NCBI GenBank assembly: GCA_015064685.1
Contig: SVRT01000017.1
Span: forward strand, 1-47,183
Source of the DNA: Oscillospiraceae bacterium
GTDB taxonomy: Bacteria > Bacillota > Clostridia > Oscillospirales > CAG-272
Length of the DNA: 47,183 bases
Reading direction: 5' to 3'
The notes under the pieces are model-generated. The model was not told the origin of the DNA. It worked only from the letters and a program-made list of their open reading frames with translations, and did no database searches. Below, in pieces: positions 8,867-16,479 of the stretch; position 1 is the stretch's first letter; every line of letters begins with the position of its first letter. The translations under genes were made by a program, and so were the position numbers.

Positions 8867-8898
8867 AAAAAGAGGAAAGCCACGGCTTTCCTCTTTTT
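8867..8898 (+). terminator. Intrinsic terminator of the ABC transporter
   Basis: AAAAAGAGGAAAGC (8867-8880) and GCTTTCCTCTTTTT (8885-8898) form a 14-pair stem with a 4-base loop, followed by more T. Confidence 0.85.
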
Positions 8899-8957
8899 TT
8901 AATAAAAACTACATCTATCCGATTAAATTTTTTCGAGTACAAGGTATACCGCCATTA

Positions 8958-9317
8958 CTATTTTTCTTCACCGTTCTTAATAGTTTTTAGTGATGAAATC
9001 AGCATTCTGCGTATGGCTCCGCATTCATTCTGAATAGGTTTGTATGTTTGTTCGGTAATATATCCGGTTTCAAACAAAAGCTCCAGCCAATACTCTGTTT
9101 CATAACACTCTTTTTGTGCAATTTCAAGCTTTGAAATAAAGTCTTTTTTACCCTGTGCGTACTGCGCTTCGTGGATGTTTGCACCGATAGACGTACCGGA
9201 TCGCAAGAGTTGATTTGTTAGTACGGATTCTTTGTATTCATTTTTTATTATTTTGCAAAGATGAACTATGTTTTTTGCAAAATCCTTTGATTTTTCTCTT
9301 AATATACTCTCAGCCAT
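8958..9317 (-). CDS. Four-helix-bundle protein (S23 / 23S rRNA intervening-sequence family)
   Basis: This 119-residue, all-helical protein belongs to the four-helix-bundle family first found inside 23S rRNA intervening sequences. It shows the conserved features SKDFAKNIVHLCK near the start, QLLRSGTSIGANIHEA in the middle, and KECYETEYWLELL. Family members assemble as pentamers with a basic surface; their function is unclear. Here the gene is not inside an rRNA gene. AGAGG lies 5 bases before the ATG at 9317, so that start is preferred to the frame's first codon at 9365. It is the only intact gene in the window that ends in TAG. A dense palindromic repeat array sits directly upstream. Confidence 0.88.
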   Translation of the reverse strand: MAESILREKSKDFAKNIVHLCKIIKNEYKESVLTNQLLRSGTSIGANIHEAQYAQGKKDFISKLEIAQKECYETEYWLELLFETGYITEQTYKPIQNECGAIRRMLISSLKTIKNGEEK

Positions 9318-9341
9318 TTTGACCTCTGAAAAAGATAGATT

Positions 9342-9495
9342 AGTGATATTCTTTGCCTTTGGCAAAGAGTGATATTTTCCTTTGGAAAGTGATATTGCAA
9401 GGCTTCGCCTTGCAGTGATATTCTATTCGCCTCCAAAACTCGCGCAGCGAATATCACTCGTCGCAAGACGAATATCACTGCGAAGCAATATAACT
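9342..9495. repeat. Array of AGTGATATT boxes alternating with small hairpins
   Basis: Four direct copies of AGTGATATT lie at 9342, 9368, 9388 and 9414. Three inverted copies follow: AATATCACT at 9450 and 9471, and the degenerate AATATAACT at 9487. Between most neighbouring boxes is a different short palindrome, such as TTTGCCTTTGGCAAA, GCAAGGCTTCGCCTTGC and CGTCGCAAGACG. The box orientation flips near 9435, so the whole array is one large imperfect inverted repeat. Spacer lengths vary, which argues against CRISPR. It lies directly upstream of the four-helix-bundle gene. Confidence 0.8.
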
Positions 9496-9515
9496 CGCCT
9501 AAGGCGAATAGAGTT

Positions 9516-9539
9516 GGCGTTGCGCTTGCACGCAACGCC
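9516..9539. terminator. GC-rich hairpin between RNA gene and repeat array
   Basis: GGCGTTGCG (9516-9524) pairs with CGCAACGCC (9531-9539). On the minus strand it lies just past the end of the putative 6S RNA and may stop its transcription, although no clear U-tract follows. Confidence 0.4.
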
Positions 9540-9549
9540 ACCCGCCGAG

Positions 9550-9757
9550 CCGTGTACCCGAAGAAATGGAACCCTTTATCTAAGGGCGGTGCTCTATCCT
9601 CTGCTTTACTGCTCCCAGCATCCCATATCCCACGGGGACAAGTCGACCTGGCGGGTATAGGGAGGTCTGCAAACCACAGCTGAATGTATTTCGAGCTCCA
9701 TTAATCTGTTTGTAGGTCTCAATCAAACGGATATCACGCACTAAGCAGGATAAATTC
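9550..9757 (-). ncRNA. ssrS: Structured RNA, probably 6S RNA (SsrS)
   Basis: This region has no plausible protein frame but strong RNA character. On the minus strand it opens with ATCCTGC, then AGTGCGTGATAT, TTTGA and GAGACCTACAAAC, which is the order I associate with Firmicutes 6S RNA. The opening ATCCTGCTT can pair with AAGCAGAGGAT about 155 bases later as a closing stem, and CAAAC pairs with GTTTG inside. 6S RNA binds the sigma-70/A holoenzyme and down-regulates transcription in stationary phase. It is not tmRNA, SRP RNA or RNase P RNA, whose hallmark motifs are absent. The ends are uncertain by 20-40 bases, and the call rests on motif recall rather than a covariance model. Confidence 0.5.
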
Positions 9758-9771
9758 TGATCTTGTGTTGA

Positions 9772-10104
9772 TTACGCGTCGTAATCGATCTCACTGTCAA
9801 AGAGCTCGTCGAAGTAGTTTGCAACCTTCTCGAACTCGTCCTCGTCATCGAGAGTAATGAAGAGGTCCTCACCGTTCTCGTCCTGCTCCTTCTTGAGAAG
9901 AACGTACTCGATAAGTCCTTCCTCCTCGCTTCCGCCCTCTGCGGGAACCATTGCGTAGTAGGTTACGTCATCAAGAACAGCCTCGCCGATTACCTCAAAC
10001 TCAAGCTCCTGTCCGTTTTCGTCGGTAAGTGTGATGTAGAGAGCCTCGCCCTCGGTTATCTCAAGCTCATTGTCTATGTTCTTATCCTCTGCCATTTTTG
10101 CCAT
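9772..10104 (-). CDS. DUF1292 protein (YrzB-like)
   Basis: This is a small, very acidic 110-residue cytosolic protein with the DUF1292 core: ITLTDENGQELEFEVIG, then a strand pair around YYAMVP, then IEYVLLKKE and an acidic tail. Function is unknown. In many Firmicutes the family sits beside ruvX/yrrK and alaS, but not here. The frame extends to 10128, yet AAAAGGAG lies 7 bases before the ATG at 10104, so that start is preferred. The gene stands alone with its own promoter. Confidence 0.85.
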   Translation of the reverse strand: MAKMAEDKNIDNELEITEGEALYITLTDENGQELEFEVIGEAVLDDVTYYAMVPAEGGSEEEGLIEYVLLKKEQDENGEDLFITLDDEDEFEKVANYFDELFDSEIDYDA

Positions 10105-10154
10105 TTTGTTCTCCTTTTCTGCGGCCATGCCGCACTTTTTTATTTTCTGTTATT

Positions 10155-10183
10155 ATTTTAGCATAAATGCCTTAGATTGTCAA
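10155..10183 (-). promoter_or_regulatory. Sigma-A promoter of the DUF1292 gene
   Basis: TTGACA (10178-10183) and TAAAAT (10155-10160), 17-base spacer. The -35 overlaps the stop codon of hemW. Confidence 0.8.
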
Positions 10184-11301
10184 GTCTCGGACAGTATATA
10201 ATTGCTCACAAGCATTCCCTTATCCGTGAATCTGTAAAAGCCGTTTTCGGCTGTTACGTACTCCGGTGAAAAACGCTTGAATACCCGTCCGTAGCGCTCA
10301 TCAAAATCGGCATTGAACAGCCTTTTAAATTTGACCGTATCTATTCCCTCTGACAGTCTCATTCCGAGCATCACGTACTCGTCCATTGCCTCCTCGCCAA
10401 CGATCGTATCGGAGGATTCAATGATATTTTCACCGCGTAGATATGCCTCGATATCTCTTGAATGGGCAAATCTGATTCCGGCGTAAAACGAGTGCGCCGC
10501 AGGACCGAAGCCGAGGTAATCCTCGCGCCTCCAATACTTAAGATTATGCCGCGATTCCCTCGATTTATGCGCAAAATTGCTTATTTCGTATTTCTCGTAG
10601 CCAAATTTGCGGAGGATATCACACATCAGAAGATACATATCGCCGACAGTCTCCTCGTCCGGCAAAACAAGACTGTTTCGACGATTCCAAAACGGAGTTC
10701 CCTCCTCAATTGTAAGACTGTACGAAGAAATATGCTCCGGGTCAAGGGATGCGAGCGTTTCTATTGATTTAGAAAAGCTCTCCTTAGTCTGTTCGGGGAT
10801 CCCGTACATAAGATCAGCGGAAACGTTGTCAAATCCCGCCTCTCTCGCGTCTGAAAACGTCTTTAGAAAATCGGCAAAGCTGTGTATGCGTCCAAGTGCG
10901 CGCAGCTCATTGTCGTGAACGCTCTGCATACCTATGCTGAGTCTGTTTATTCCGACCGAGCGCATATCTTTCAGCTTTTCTCCGTCGGCAGTCTTGGGAT
11001 TAGTCTCCGCGGTGATCTCGGCACCGTTTTCTATCCCGAAATTACTTTCTATTGTGCTGAGAATCTTTTCAAACTGTGAGGGAGATAAAAGCGTTGGTGT
11101 TCCACCGCCGAAATAAACCGTGTCAGCTATCGGACGATCGTCTCCAATTCGCCTCGCGACATCCTCGATCTCCTCGCAAAGTCTTTGCGTATAAAGGGCT
11201 TTGACCTCGTCATCCGCACGTGTTCTCGAACAAAAATCGCAATAATAGCACTTTGATCTACAGAACGGAACGTGGACGTATATTCCTGTTTTTTTAGTCA
11301 T
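10180..11301 (-). CDS. hemW: Radical SAM protein HemW-like (heme chaperone / CPDH-like)
   Basis: This 373-residue radical SAM protein has the cluster motif C14-x3-C18-x2-C21 followed by C24 in [11 protein letters not shown], the GGGTP motif and the C-terminal HemW domain. HemW was long called oxygen-independent coproporphyrinogen oxidase but in Lactococcus and E. coli acts as a heme chaperone. The longest frame runs back to 11475 inside lepA. The true start at 11301 gives [13 protein letters not shown] and overlaps the lepA stop by 8 bases, so translation is coupled. The lepA-hemW pairing is common in Firmicutes. Confidence 0.92.
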   Translation of the reverse strand: MTKKTGIYVHVPFCRSKCYYCDFCSRTRADDEVKALYTQRLCEEIEDVARRIGDDRPIADTVYFGGGTPTLLSPSQFEKILSTIESNFGIENGAEITAETNPKTADGEKLKDMRSVGINRLSIGMQSVHDNELRALGRIHSFADFLKTFSDAREAGFDNVSADLMYGIPEQTKESFSKSIETLASLDPEHISSYSLTIEEGTPFWNRRNSLVLPDEETVGDMYLLMCDILRKFGYEKYEISNFAHKSRESRHNLKYWRREDYLGFGPAAHSFYAGIRFAHSRDIEAYLRGENIIESSDTIVGEEAMDEYVMLGMRLSEGIDTVKFKRLFNADFDERYGRVFKRFSPEYVTAENGFYRFTDKGMLVSNYILSET

Positions 11302-13114
11302 CGTCGCCAAGCTTGAGCACCGCCATGAACGCCTCGGGAGATACCTGGACGCTACCAAGCTGGCGCATCTTCTTCTTACCCTCTTTCTGCTTTTCAAGCA
11401 GCTTCTTCTTACGGGTAATGTCACCGCCGTAGCACTTCGCAAGCACGTCCTTTCGCATAGCCTTGACTGTCTCACGCGCGATAACTCTTGAGCCTATTGC
11501 CGCCTGTATCGGTATCTCAAAGAGCTGTCTCGGGATATTCTCCTTAAGTCTCTCGGCGATCTTTCTCGCTCTTGCGTAAGCCTTTTCCTCGTGGACTATA
11601 AATGAAAGCGCATCGACCTGCTCACCGTTGAGAAGGAAGTCGAGCTTAACAAGCTTTGACGGCTCGTAACCCTTAAGCTCATAGTCGAGTGACGCATATC
11701 CGCGCGAGCGGCTCTTGAGCGCGTCGAAAAAGTCGTAAATTATCTCGTTGAGCGGGAGATCATAGTGAAGCTCGACTCTCGTGCTGTCAAGATATTTCAT
11801 ATCGTGGAACACGCCGCGACGGTCCTGACAAAGGTCCATAAGTCCGCCGACAAACTCGGTTGGAGTTATGATGCTCGCCTTTACAAGCGGCTCCTTTGCG
11901 ACCTCTATCTCGTCGGTGGTCGGGTAATTTGAGGGGTTATCTATCCTTATCATCTCACCCGAGCGCATAGTTACCTCGTAGATAACTCCGGGCGCGGTGG
12001 TGATTAGATCGAGATTGAATTCCCTTTCAAGTCTTTCTTCGATGATCTCCATGTGGAGAAGTCCCAAGAATCCGCAGCGAAAGCCGAATCCAAGCGCTAT
12101 CGACGTCTCGGGCTCAAAAACAAGCGCGGCATCGTTGAGCTGAAGCTTTTCAAGCGCATCACGCAGGTCTCCGTACTTCGCGCCGTCCGCGGGATAAATA
12201 CCCGCAAACACCATAGGCTGAACCGACTTGAATCCTGGGAGAGCCTTCTCAGCGGGGTTATCCGCGAGAGTCACGGTATCGCCGACTCGAGTATCGCCTA
12301 CGCTCTTAATTGACGCAGTGATATATCCAACCTCGCCTGAGCGTAAGCATTCGCATTTGCACAGACCGAACGCCTCCATCGTGCCGACCTCAACAACTTC
12401 AAACTCCTTGCCCGTGCTCATAAGTCTTATCTTATCGCCCGCGCGGAGCTGTCCGTCCATAACTCGCACGTTTACAACAACACCGAGATAGCTATCGTAA
12501 TATGAGTCAAATATCAGTGCCTTGAGCGGCGCATCTTCATCACCGATAGGTGCGGGAATATCGCGCACGACTGCCTCGAGAACCTGCTCGATATTAAGTC
12601 CCGTTTTAGCTGAGACAGCGGGACAGCCCTCTGCGGGTATGCCGATCTGATCCTCAACCTCCTGTCTTACTCGGTCGGGATCTGCACTGGGAAGGTCAAT
12701 TTTATTGATAACGGGAACTATCTCAAGGTTAGCATCGACCGCAAGATATGCATTTGCAAGTGTCTGCGCCTCGATTCCCTGCGTCGCGTCAACGACGAGC
12801 AAGGCACCGTCACACGCGTTGAGCGATCTTGACACCTCATAGTTAAAGTCAACGTGGCCGGGGGTGTCTATGAGATTGAAGACGTAGGTCTCACCGTCGG
12901 GCGCGGTATAGTCGAGCTTTACTGCTCTGGCCTTGATGGTAATTCCCCTCTCCTTCTCAAGATCCATATTGTCAAGGACCTGCTCCTCCATCTCGCGCTT
13001 GGACACCGCTTGAGTCGCCTCAAGTATTCTGTCCGCAAGCGTCGACTTACCGTGGTCAATGTGCGCGATGATCGAGAAGTTTCTTATTTTTTTCATTCTG
13101 TCGTTCTGTGACAT
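11294..13114 (-). CDS. lepA: Elongation factor 4 (back-translocating GTPase)
   Basis: This 606-residue translational GTPase has the G1 motif AHIDHGKST (17-25), G3 DTPGH and G4 NKID. The LepA-specific C-terminal domain ends in [19 protein letters not shown], a basic tail that contacts the ribosome. It lacks EF-G domain IV, as LepA should. The frame opens with a TTG at 13135, but AAAGGA sits 8 bases before the ATG at 13114, giving [16 protein letters not shown]. It heads the lepA-hemW operon. Confidence 0.96.
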   Translation of the reverse strand: MSQNDRMKKIRNFSIIAHIDHGKSTLADRILEATQAVSKREMEEQVLDNMDLEKERGITIKARAVKLDYTAPDGETYVFNLIDTPGHVDFNYEVSRSLNACDGALLVVDATQGIEAQTLANAYLAVDANLEIVPVINKIDLPSADPDRVRQEVEDQIGIPAEGCPAVSAKTGLNIEQVLEAVVRDIPAPIGDEDAPLKALIFDSYYDSYLGVVVNVRVMDGQLRAGDKIRLMSTGKEFEVVEVGTMEAFGLCKCECLRSGEVGYITASIKSVGDTRVGDTVTLADNPAEKALPGFKSVQPMVFAGIYPADGAKYGDLRDALEKLQLNDAALVFEPETSIALGFGFRCGFLGLLHMEIIEERLEREFNLDLITTAPGVIYEVTMRSGEMIRIDNPSNYPTTDEIEVAKEPLVKASIITPTEFVGGLMDLCQDRRGVFHDMKYLDSTRVELHYDLPLNEIIYDFFDALKSRSRGYASLDYELKGYEPSKLVKLDFLLNGEQVDALSFIVHEEKAYARARKIAERLKENIPRQLFEIPIQAAIGSRVIARETVKAMRKDVLAKCYGGDITRKKKLLEKQKEGKKKMRQLGSVQVSPEAFMAVLKLGDDD

Positions 13115-13169
13115 CCATTTTTTCCTTTCGGGCAAATCTTACTTCTGCCTTTATTTTTCTCTTCTTATT

Positions 13170-13198
13170 ATTTTACCATATTTGCGCCGCGAGTGCAA
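13170..13198 (-). promoter_or_regulatory. Sigma-A promoter of lepA-hemW
   Basis: TTGCAC (13193-13198) and TAAAAT (13170-13175), 17-base spacer, about 55 bases before the lepA ATG. Confidence 0.7.
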
Positions 13199-13271
13199 GT
13201 ATCTTTTTTAATTTTTACCCTTGATGAGAAATAAAAAACGACCTTTTTTTCGCACACAATCCCTCATTCGA

Positions 13272-13279
13272 CATAATAT
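13272..13279 (+). promoter_or_regulatory. Possible sporulation-sigma -10 element
   Basis: CATAATAT matches the CATAnnnT -10 consensus of sigma-E/sigma-K and lies about 55 bases upstream of the small spore-type peptide. ACAC sits about 16 bases further upstream, a loose sigma-K -35. No good sigma-A promoter is seen. This is suggestive only. Confidence 0.35.
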
Positions 13280-13333
13280 GATAGTGAGAAAGCCAATTCT
13301 CAACAATATACCTATTTAAACGGAGGATTTATT

Positions 13334-13423
13334 ATGAATAACTGCCTTTGCGGACTTTTCGACGATAACTGGATCTGGATCCTTATAATCGCGCTCCTCG
13401 TAATCTCCTGCTGCTGCCATTAA
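13334..13423 (+). CDS. 29-residue YjcZ-like hydrophobic Cys-rich peptide
   Basis: This short open frame encodes MNNCLCGLFDDNWIWILIIA followed by LLVISCCCH. GGAGG (13322-13326) lies 7 bases before the ATG. The pattern of an N-terminal Asn/Cys/Gly segment, a single hydrophobic span and a Cys-rich end resembles the small YjcZ-family sporulation peptides of Bacilli and Clostridia. It would sit in a membrane with several free cysteines on both sides. The gene stands alone between lepA and a convergent gene. Confidence 0.75.
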   Translation: MNNCLCGLFDDNWIWILIIALLVISCCCH

Positions 13424-13436
13424 TCGGCGCAGTCTC

Positions 13437-13474
13437 GCGGGGGAGAACCCTTAAAAAAAGGCGGTCTCCCCCGC
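13437..13474 (+). terminator. Strong GC hairpin after the small peptide gene
   Basis: GCGGGGGAGA (13437-13446) pairs perfectly with TCTCCCCCGC (13465-13474). No long U-tract follows (CCTTCT), so termination efficiency is uncertain. Confidence 0.55.
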
Positions 13475-13508
13475 CCTTCTGACAAAATCCAAAAACAAAT
13501 ACAGAGTT

Positions 13509-13546
13509 TATGATAGGGTGTTTTGGAAACAAAACACCCTATCATA
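13509..13546. terminator. Long perfect hairpin, bidirectional terminator
   Basis: A 17-base arm (13509-13525, TATGATAGGGTGTTTTG) pairs without mismatch with 13530-13546 around GAAA. AAATTTTT follows on the plus strand. It ends the zinc-ribbon gene transcribed towards it on the minus strand and backs up the hairpin at 13437. Confidence 0.75.
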
Positions 13547-13552
13547 AAATTT

Positions 13553-14233
13553 TTATTCCAATTTCAAAAAATCGCTATTCAAAAAAGCGTGAGCCGTGAG
13601 CATAGAATCCGTCGGTATCACCTTTTTCGCGCCACACTTGGCACAACAAACCTCAACTCCGTCATCGGTCACAGAGACCTCGTACTCGGAGTCATCCCTT
13701 ACAAGCACGTCGTCGGGAAGAGGCTCTCTTCCATCGGGGTAGCACTTGCAATAGATCTTTCCCTCGGCATCAAGGTCGCCAACCACGTACGTCACAACGT
13801 CAAGCACCTGGCTATCGGGAAGGTCCTCCTCATCACCGTGAAGGCTCTTGAAATCAGAAATGCCATTCTCCTCAAGCATATCGAGAAGCTCAAGCTCGGT
13901 CCTTGCCAGCTCTGCTTTGACCATATTCTCGTCTCCGACAAATCCGATATTGATATCGGAATACGGACAAGGAAGCAAGAAAATGTCCTTTGAAAAGAAC
14001 ATATTTGAGCTGATATTATACGTGTGGGGCTTGCGGCAGAAGATGCACGGGATACTGAGGCGCATCTGATTGTCTTCCTTTCGGTGGACTATCTGCATCT
14101 CGCTTTCCTTGCAGGTGCATTTGAGCTTTATCATATCTGCAGAAAGAGAGAAAAGTCCTACCATACTGATAACGCCCGCTCCACATTCGGAGCAACGGTA
14201 TGCAACTGTCGTCTGCTTTGAATCAATAACCAT
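13553..14233 (-). CDS. Zinc-ribbon protein of unknown function
   Basis: This 226-residue soluble protein has four Cys pairs: C14/C17 (CSECG), C39/C41, C63/C66 (CIFC) and a C-terminal CCAKCG around residue 200. These could form two zinc ribbons, one at each end. The N-terminal part loosely resembles CpXC-type domains. The middle is acidic and helical (ARTELELLDMLEENGI). I do not recognise a specific function. AAAGG lies 7 bases before the ATG. It stands alone between two housekeeping blocks. Confidence 0.7.
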   Translation of the reverse strand: MVIDSKQTTVAYRCSECGAGVISMVGLFSLSADMIKLKCTCKESEMQIVHRKEDNQMRLSIPCIFCRKPHTYNISSNMFFSKDIFLLPCPYSDINIGFVGDENMVKAELARTELELLDMLEENGISDFKSLHGDEEDLPDSQVLDVVTYVVGDLDAEGKIYCKCYPDGREPLPDDVLVRDDSEYEVSVTDDGVEVCCAKCGAKKVIPTDSMLTAHAFLNSDFLKLE

Positions 14234-14329
14234 AATTAATCCTTTCGGGGCGATAATGCCGTCACATTATTATTCTATACATAATATGCGTTTTATTCAC
14301 CCATTGATATTACCGCTATCTATTACTAT

Positions 14330-14351
14330 GGCTGCCGCAGATGCGGCAGCC
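14330..14351 (-). terminator. Hairpin downstream of the anchored PrsA-like gene
   Basis: GGCTGCCGC (14330-14338) pairs with GCGGCAGCC (14343-14351), loop AGAT, 14 bases past the stop at 14366. No U-tract is evident, so it may be an mRNA-stabilising 3' hairpin. Confidence 0.55.
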
Positions 14352-14365
14352 ACTATCATTTATAA

Positions 14366-16324
14366 TTAATGAGCGTTTGCTGTGAAGGTTATAAGGTCTA
14401 TCTTGTTGATTGCTTTGAAGTTATATGTAATCAGCTTCTTTGCAAGCTCTGCCTCATACCAATCGTCGATGTTCTGCTGTACTGCACCGAGGAGCGCGTC
14501 AATATACCATGCAGAAGAGTTCTGGTTCTCGAAGAAGAGTACTGCGTAGTACTTTGTTTCAGTCTTCTTACCCTGAGAATCAGTGCTTGTAACAGTTATC
14601 TCGATAACCTCGTCAGTGAGATCGCCGCTTACACGAACTTCATCATCGATCCATTCGTTAAGAACGTTGTAATCGTCTGCAAAGTATTTTTCCTTTACGT
14701 GTTCAGCCTGTGCGTATGAGAATACCGGATCTTTTTCGCCCTCCGCATGGTCTGAGTGATCGTGTCCCTCAAACAACTTATCGTAATGCTTCTTCGCGAT
14801 CTCTTCGAATACGTCACCGTTCTTCGCTGCACTTGACTTAAATTCTTTCAGGAATGCATTCGCAGCATCCTTATTATCGGAAATAAGATATGCAATGTCA
14901 TGTGTAAATGTCTCGTCAAGAGCGGGCGTAGAAAGGAGCATATAAACCGTAACCTTGAAGGTCTCATATGTTACCTTCTGTGTAGTTGAGCTGCCCGTTG
15001 AACCTGTAGCTGTTTCGGTCTCCTTGCTCGTGGATGCCTCTGTGCCGGCCTTAGGTGCTCCGGTCTCGGTTTCCTGAGGATCGGAGGATTCACTTCCTGT
15101 CTCCTTGGGTGTGGTAACCTTCTCGGTTACAACCTCTGTACCGGTCTCGGTTACAACGAGAGTATCGTTCTTCTCTGCAGGATCCTTTTCTCCAAAGATC
15201 CAATCTCCAAGCTTGCTGTCTGTCTCGTAATAGATGGAGCCCTCGTACTTTGACATGAGATCTTCAATAGTAGTCTGAGCCTCTGTTCCTGTTTCCTTGT
15301 TTGTCGAAGCTTCTGTCTTTGCTTCTGTATCCGTCTCCTTGCCTGTGTCCTCCATAAGACCTGTGCTTACCATGAACTTTGTAGGAGACTTCTTGTAAAG
15401 CTCTACGAGCTCAACAAACTCTGCGGGAGTCTTTGCCTCTGCGATCTTGTCAGCAACCTTCTTTGCATCAGCAACCTTGCTGTCATACTTTTCCTGGTCG
15501 CCCTTATACAACTTCTCGTTGATGCTGATAGTGTAGGAGAGATACTTTGCAGAGTAGAAGCTACCCTTGTTGTCCTCTCTGTAGGAGATGAGCGAGTTCT
15601 CTTCCTTGTTTGCGCTGAATTCATTCTTGAGCTCTGCCTCGAAGCTATCCTGCATATGTTCACCGTAAGCAGATGCGAGATAGATAAGCTCATAACAATC
15701 GCGTACGTCACCCTCAGTTACACCCTTACCGTACTGGTCAGCAAAGGTCATGCCGTTTGCCTTAAGAGCGTCCTTCATTGCCTTGAGAGTCTCGTCGATC
15801 TCTGCCTTGTCCTCTTCGGAGAGAGTAATGTTAGCAGCCTTTGCAGCATTCGCATAGGTTACGTACATTTCAACGTTCTCAATAGCGGTATTTACAAAGT
15901 AATCGTACCAAGTAGTACCTGCCAATGAGCTATCTCCCATGTAGGAAGCATCCTGCGCGTTCATTATCTGATTTCTGAAGTCAGATGCAAGGTCAATGCT
16001 TATCAAGCCAAACTGAGCGTAGACATAATAAGTATTGTACCAGTTCATGATGTAGTCGTTTACGTAGAAGCTCATCATTGCCGAGTTTACTACTACGTCA
16101 CCCTGCGACATCGCCGGCTGTACGCGGAGAAGTACTCCGGTCTCACCGAGAATATTGATTGCAAGAATAGCAACAACTATAAGGGCGATAACGATGCATG
16201 CTGCCGCAACAGCCTTATCGCTCACCTTTTTCTTCTGCTGTGCCCTTTCTTTTGCGAGAATCTTTTCTTCATTAGCCAGCTGCTTTTCGATTCTCTTCTG
16301 GCTATTTCTGTTTCCTTTTCCCAT
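14366..16324 (-). CDS. Membrane-anchored PrsA/SurA-like surface protein with Thr/Glu-rich linker
   Basis: This 652-residue protein has a basic cytosolic start rich in Lys and Gln and one membrane span (about residues 42-62), with the rest outside. The N-terminal outer region is helical and resembles the SurA/PrsA chaperone domain (for example EVELVELYKKSP and AYGEHMQDSFEAEL). Two low-complexity linkers rich in Thr, Glu, Ser and Lys (about 330-360 and 400-465) separate helical modules. I see no clear parvulin-type PPIase motif. A histidine-rich patch, EGHDHSDHAEGE, is near residue 560. A GTG start at 16336 is possible, but AAGGTGG is placed for the ATG at 16324. The likely role is an extracytoplasmic folding factor; this is inferred. 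Confidence 0.65.
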   Translation of the reverse strand: MGKGNRNSQKRIEKQLANEEKILAKERAQQKKKVSDKAVAAACIVIALIVVAILAINILGETGVLLRVQPAMSQGDVVVNSAMMSFYVNDYIMNWYNTYYVYAQFGLISIDLASDFRNQIMNAQDASYMGDSSLAGTTWYDYFVNTAIENVEMYVTYANAAKAANITLSEEDKAEIDETLKAMKDALKANGMTFADQYGKGVTEGDVRDCYELIYLASAYGEHMQDSFEAELKNEFSANKEENSLISYREDNKGSFYSAKYLSYTISINEKLYKGDQEKYDSKVADAKKVADKIAEAKTPAEFVELVELYKKSPTKFMVSTGLMEDTGKETDTEAKTEASTNKETGTEAQTTIEDLMSKYEGSIYYETDSKLGDWIFGEKDPAEKNDTLVVTETGTEVVTEKVTTPKETGSESSDPQETETGAPKAGTEASTSKETETATGSTGSSTTQKVTYETFKVTVYMLLSTPALDETFTHDIAYLISDNKDAANAFLKEFKSSAAKNGDVFEEIAKKHYDKLFEGHDHSDHAEGEKDPVFSYAQAEHVKEKYFADDYNVLNEWIDDEVRVSGDLTDEVIEITVTSTDSQGKKTETKYYAVLFFENQNSSAWYIDALLGAVQQNIDDWYEAELAKKLITYNFKAINKIDLITFTANAH

Positions 16325-16479
16325 TATAGGTTCCACCTTTTTAAATATTTTGTCGTTTTTCGAGTCTTTTTATCGACTCGAGCTTAAAATACTCCTTATT
16401 ATAGTACTTTATCGTGCAGTTTTGTTGAATATATTATGAACAGAACGAAAATTTTTGTAAAATTCGGTCTTTTAGCCGA

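Noticed and set aside
9342-9495. Repeat array as a CRISPR
   Set aside because: The repeat is only 9 bases, spacings vary, orientation flips in the middle and the intervening sequences are palindromes; no cas genes are present.
9550-9757. tmRNA, RNase P RNA or SRP RNA
   Set aside because: None of the hallmark motifs (tmRNA tRNA-like ends, RNase P conserved core, SRP GGAA tetraloop helix) could be found on either strand.
10180-11475. Long 431-residue HemW with an Arg/Ser-rich N-terminus
   Set aside because: The first 58 residues are the lepA coding sequence in another frame; the start at 11301 gives the canonical HemW N-terminus.
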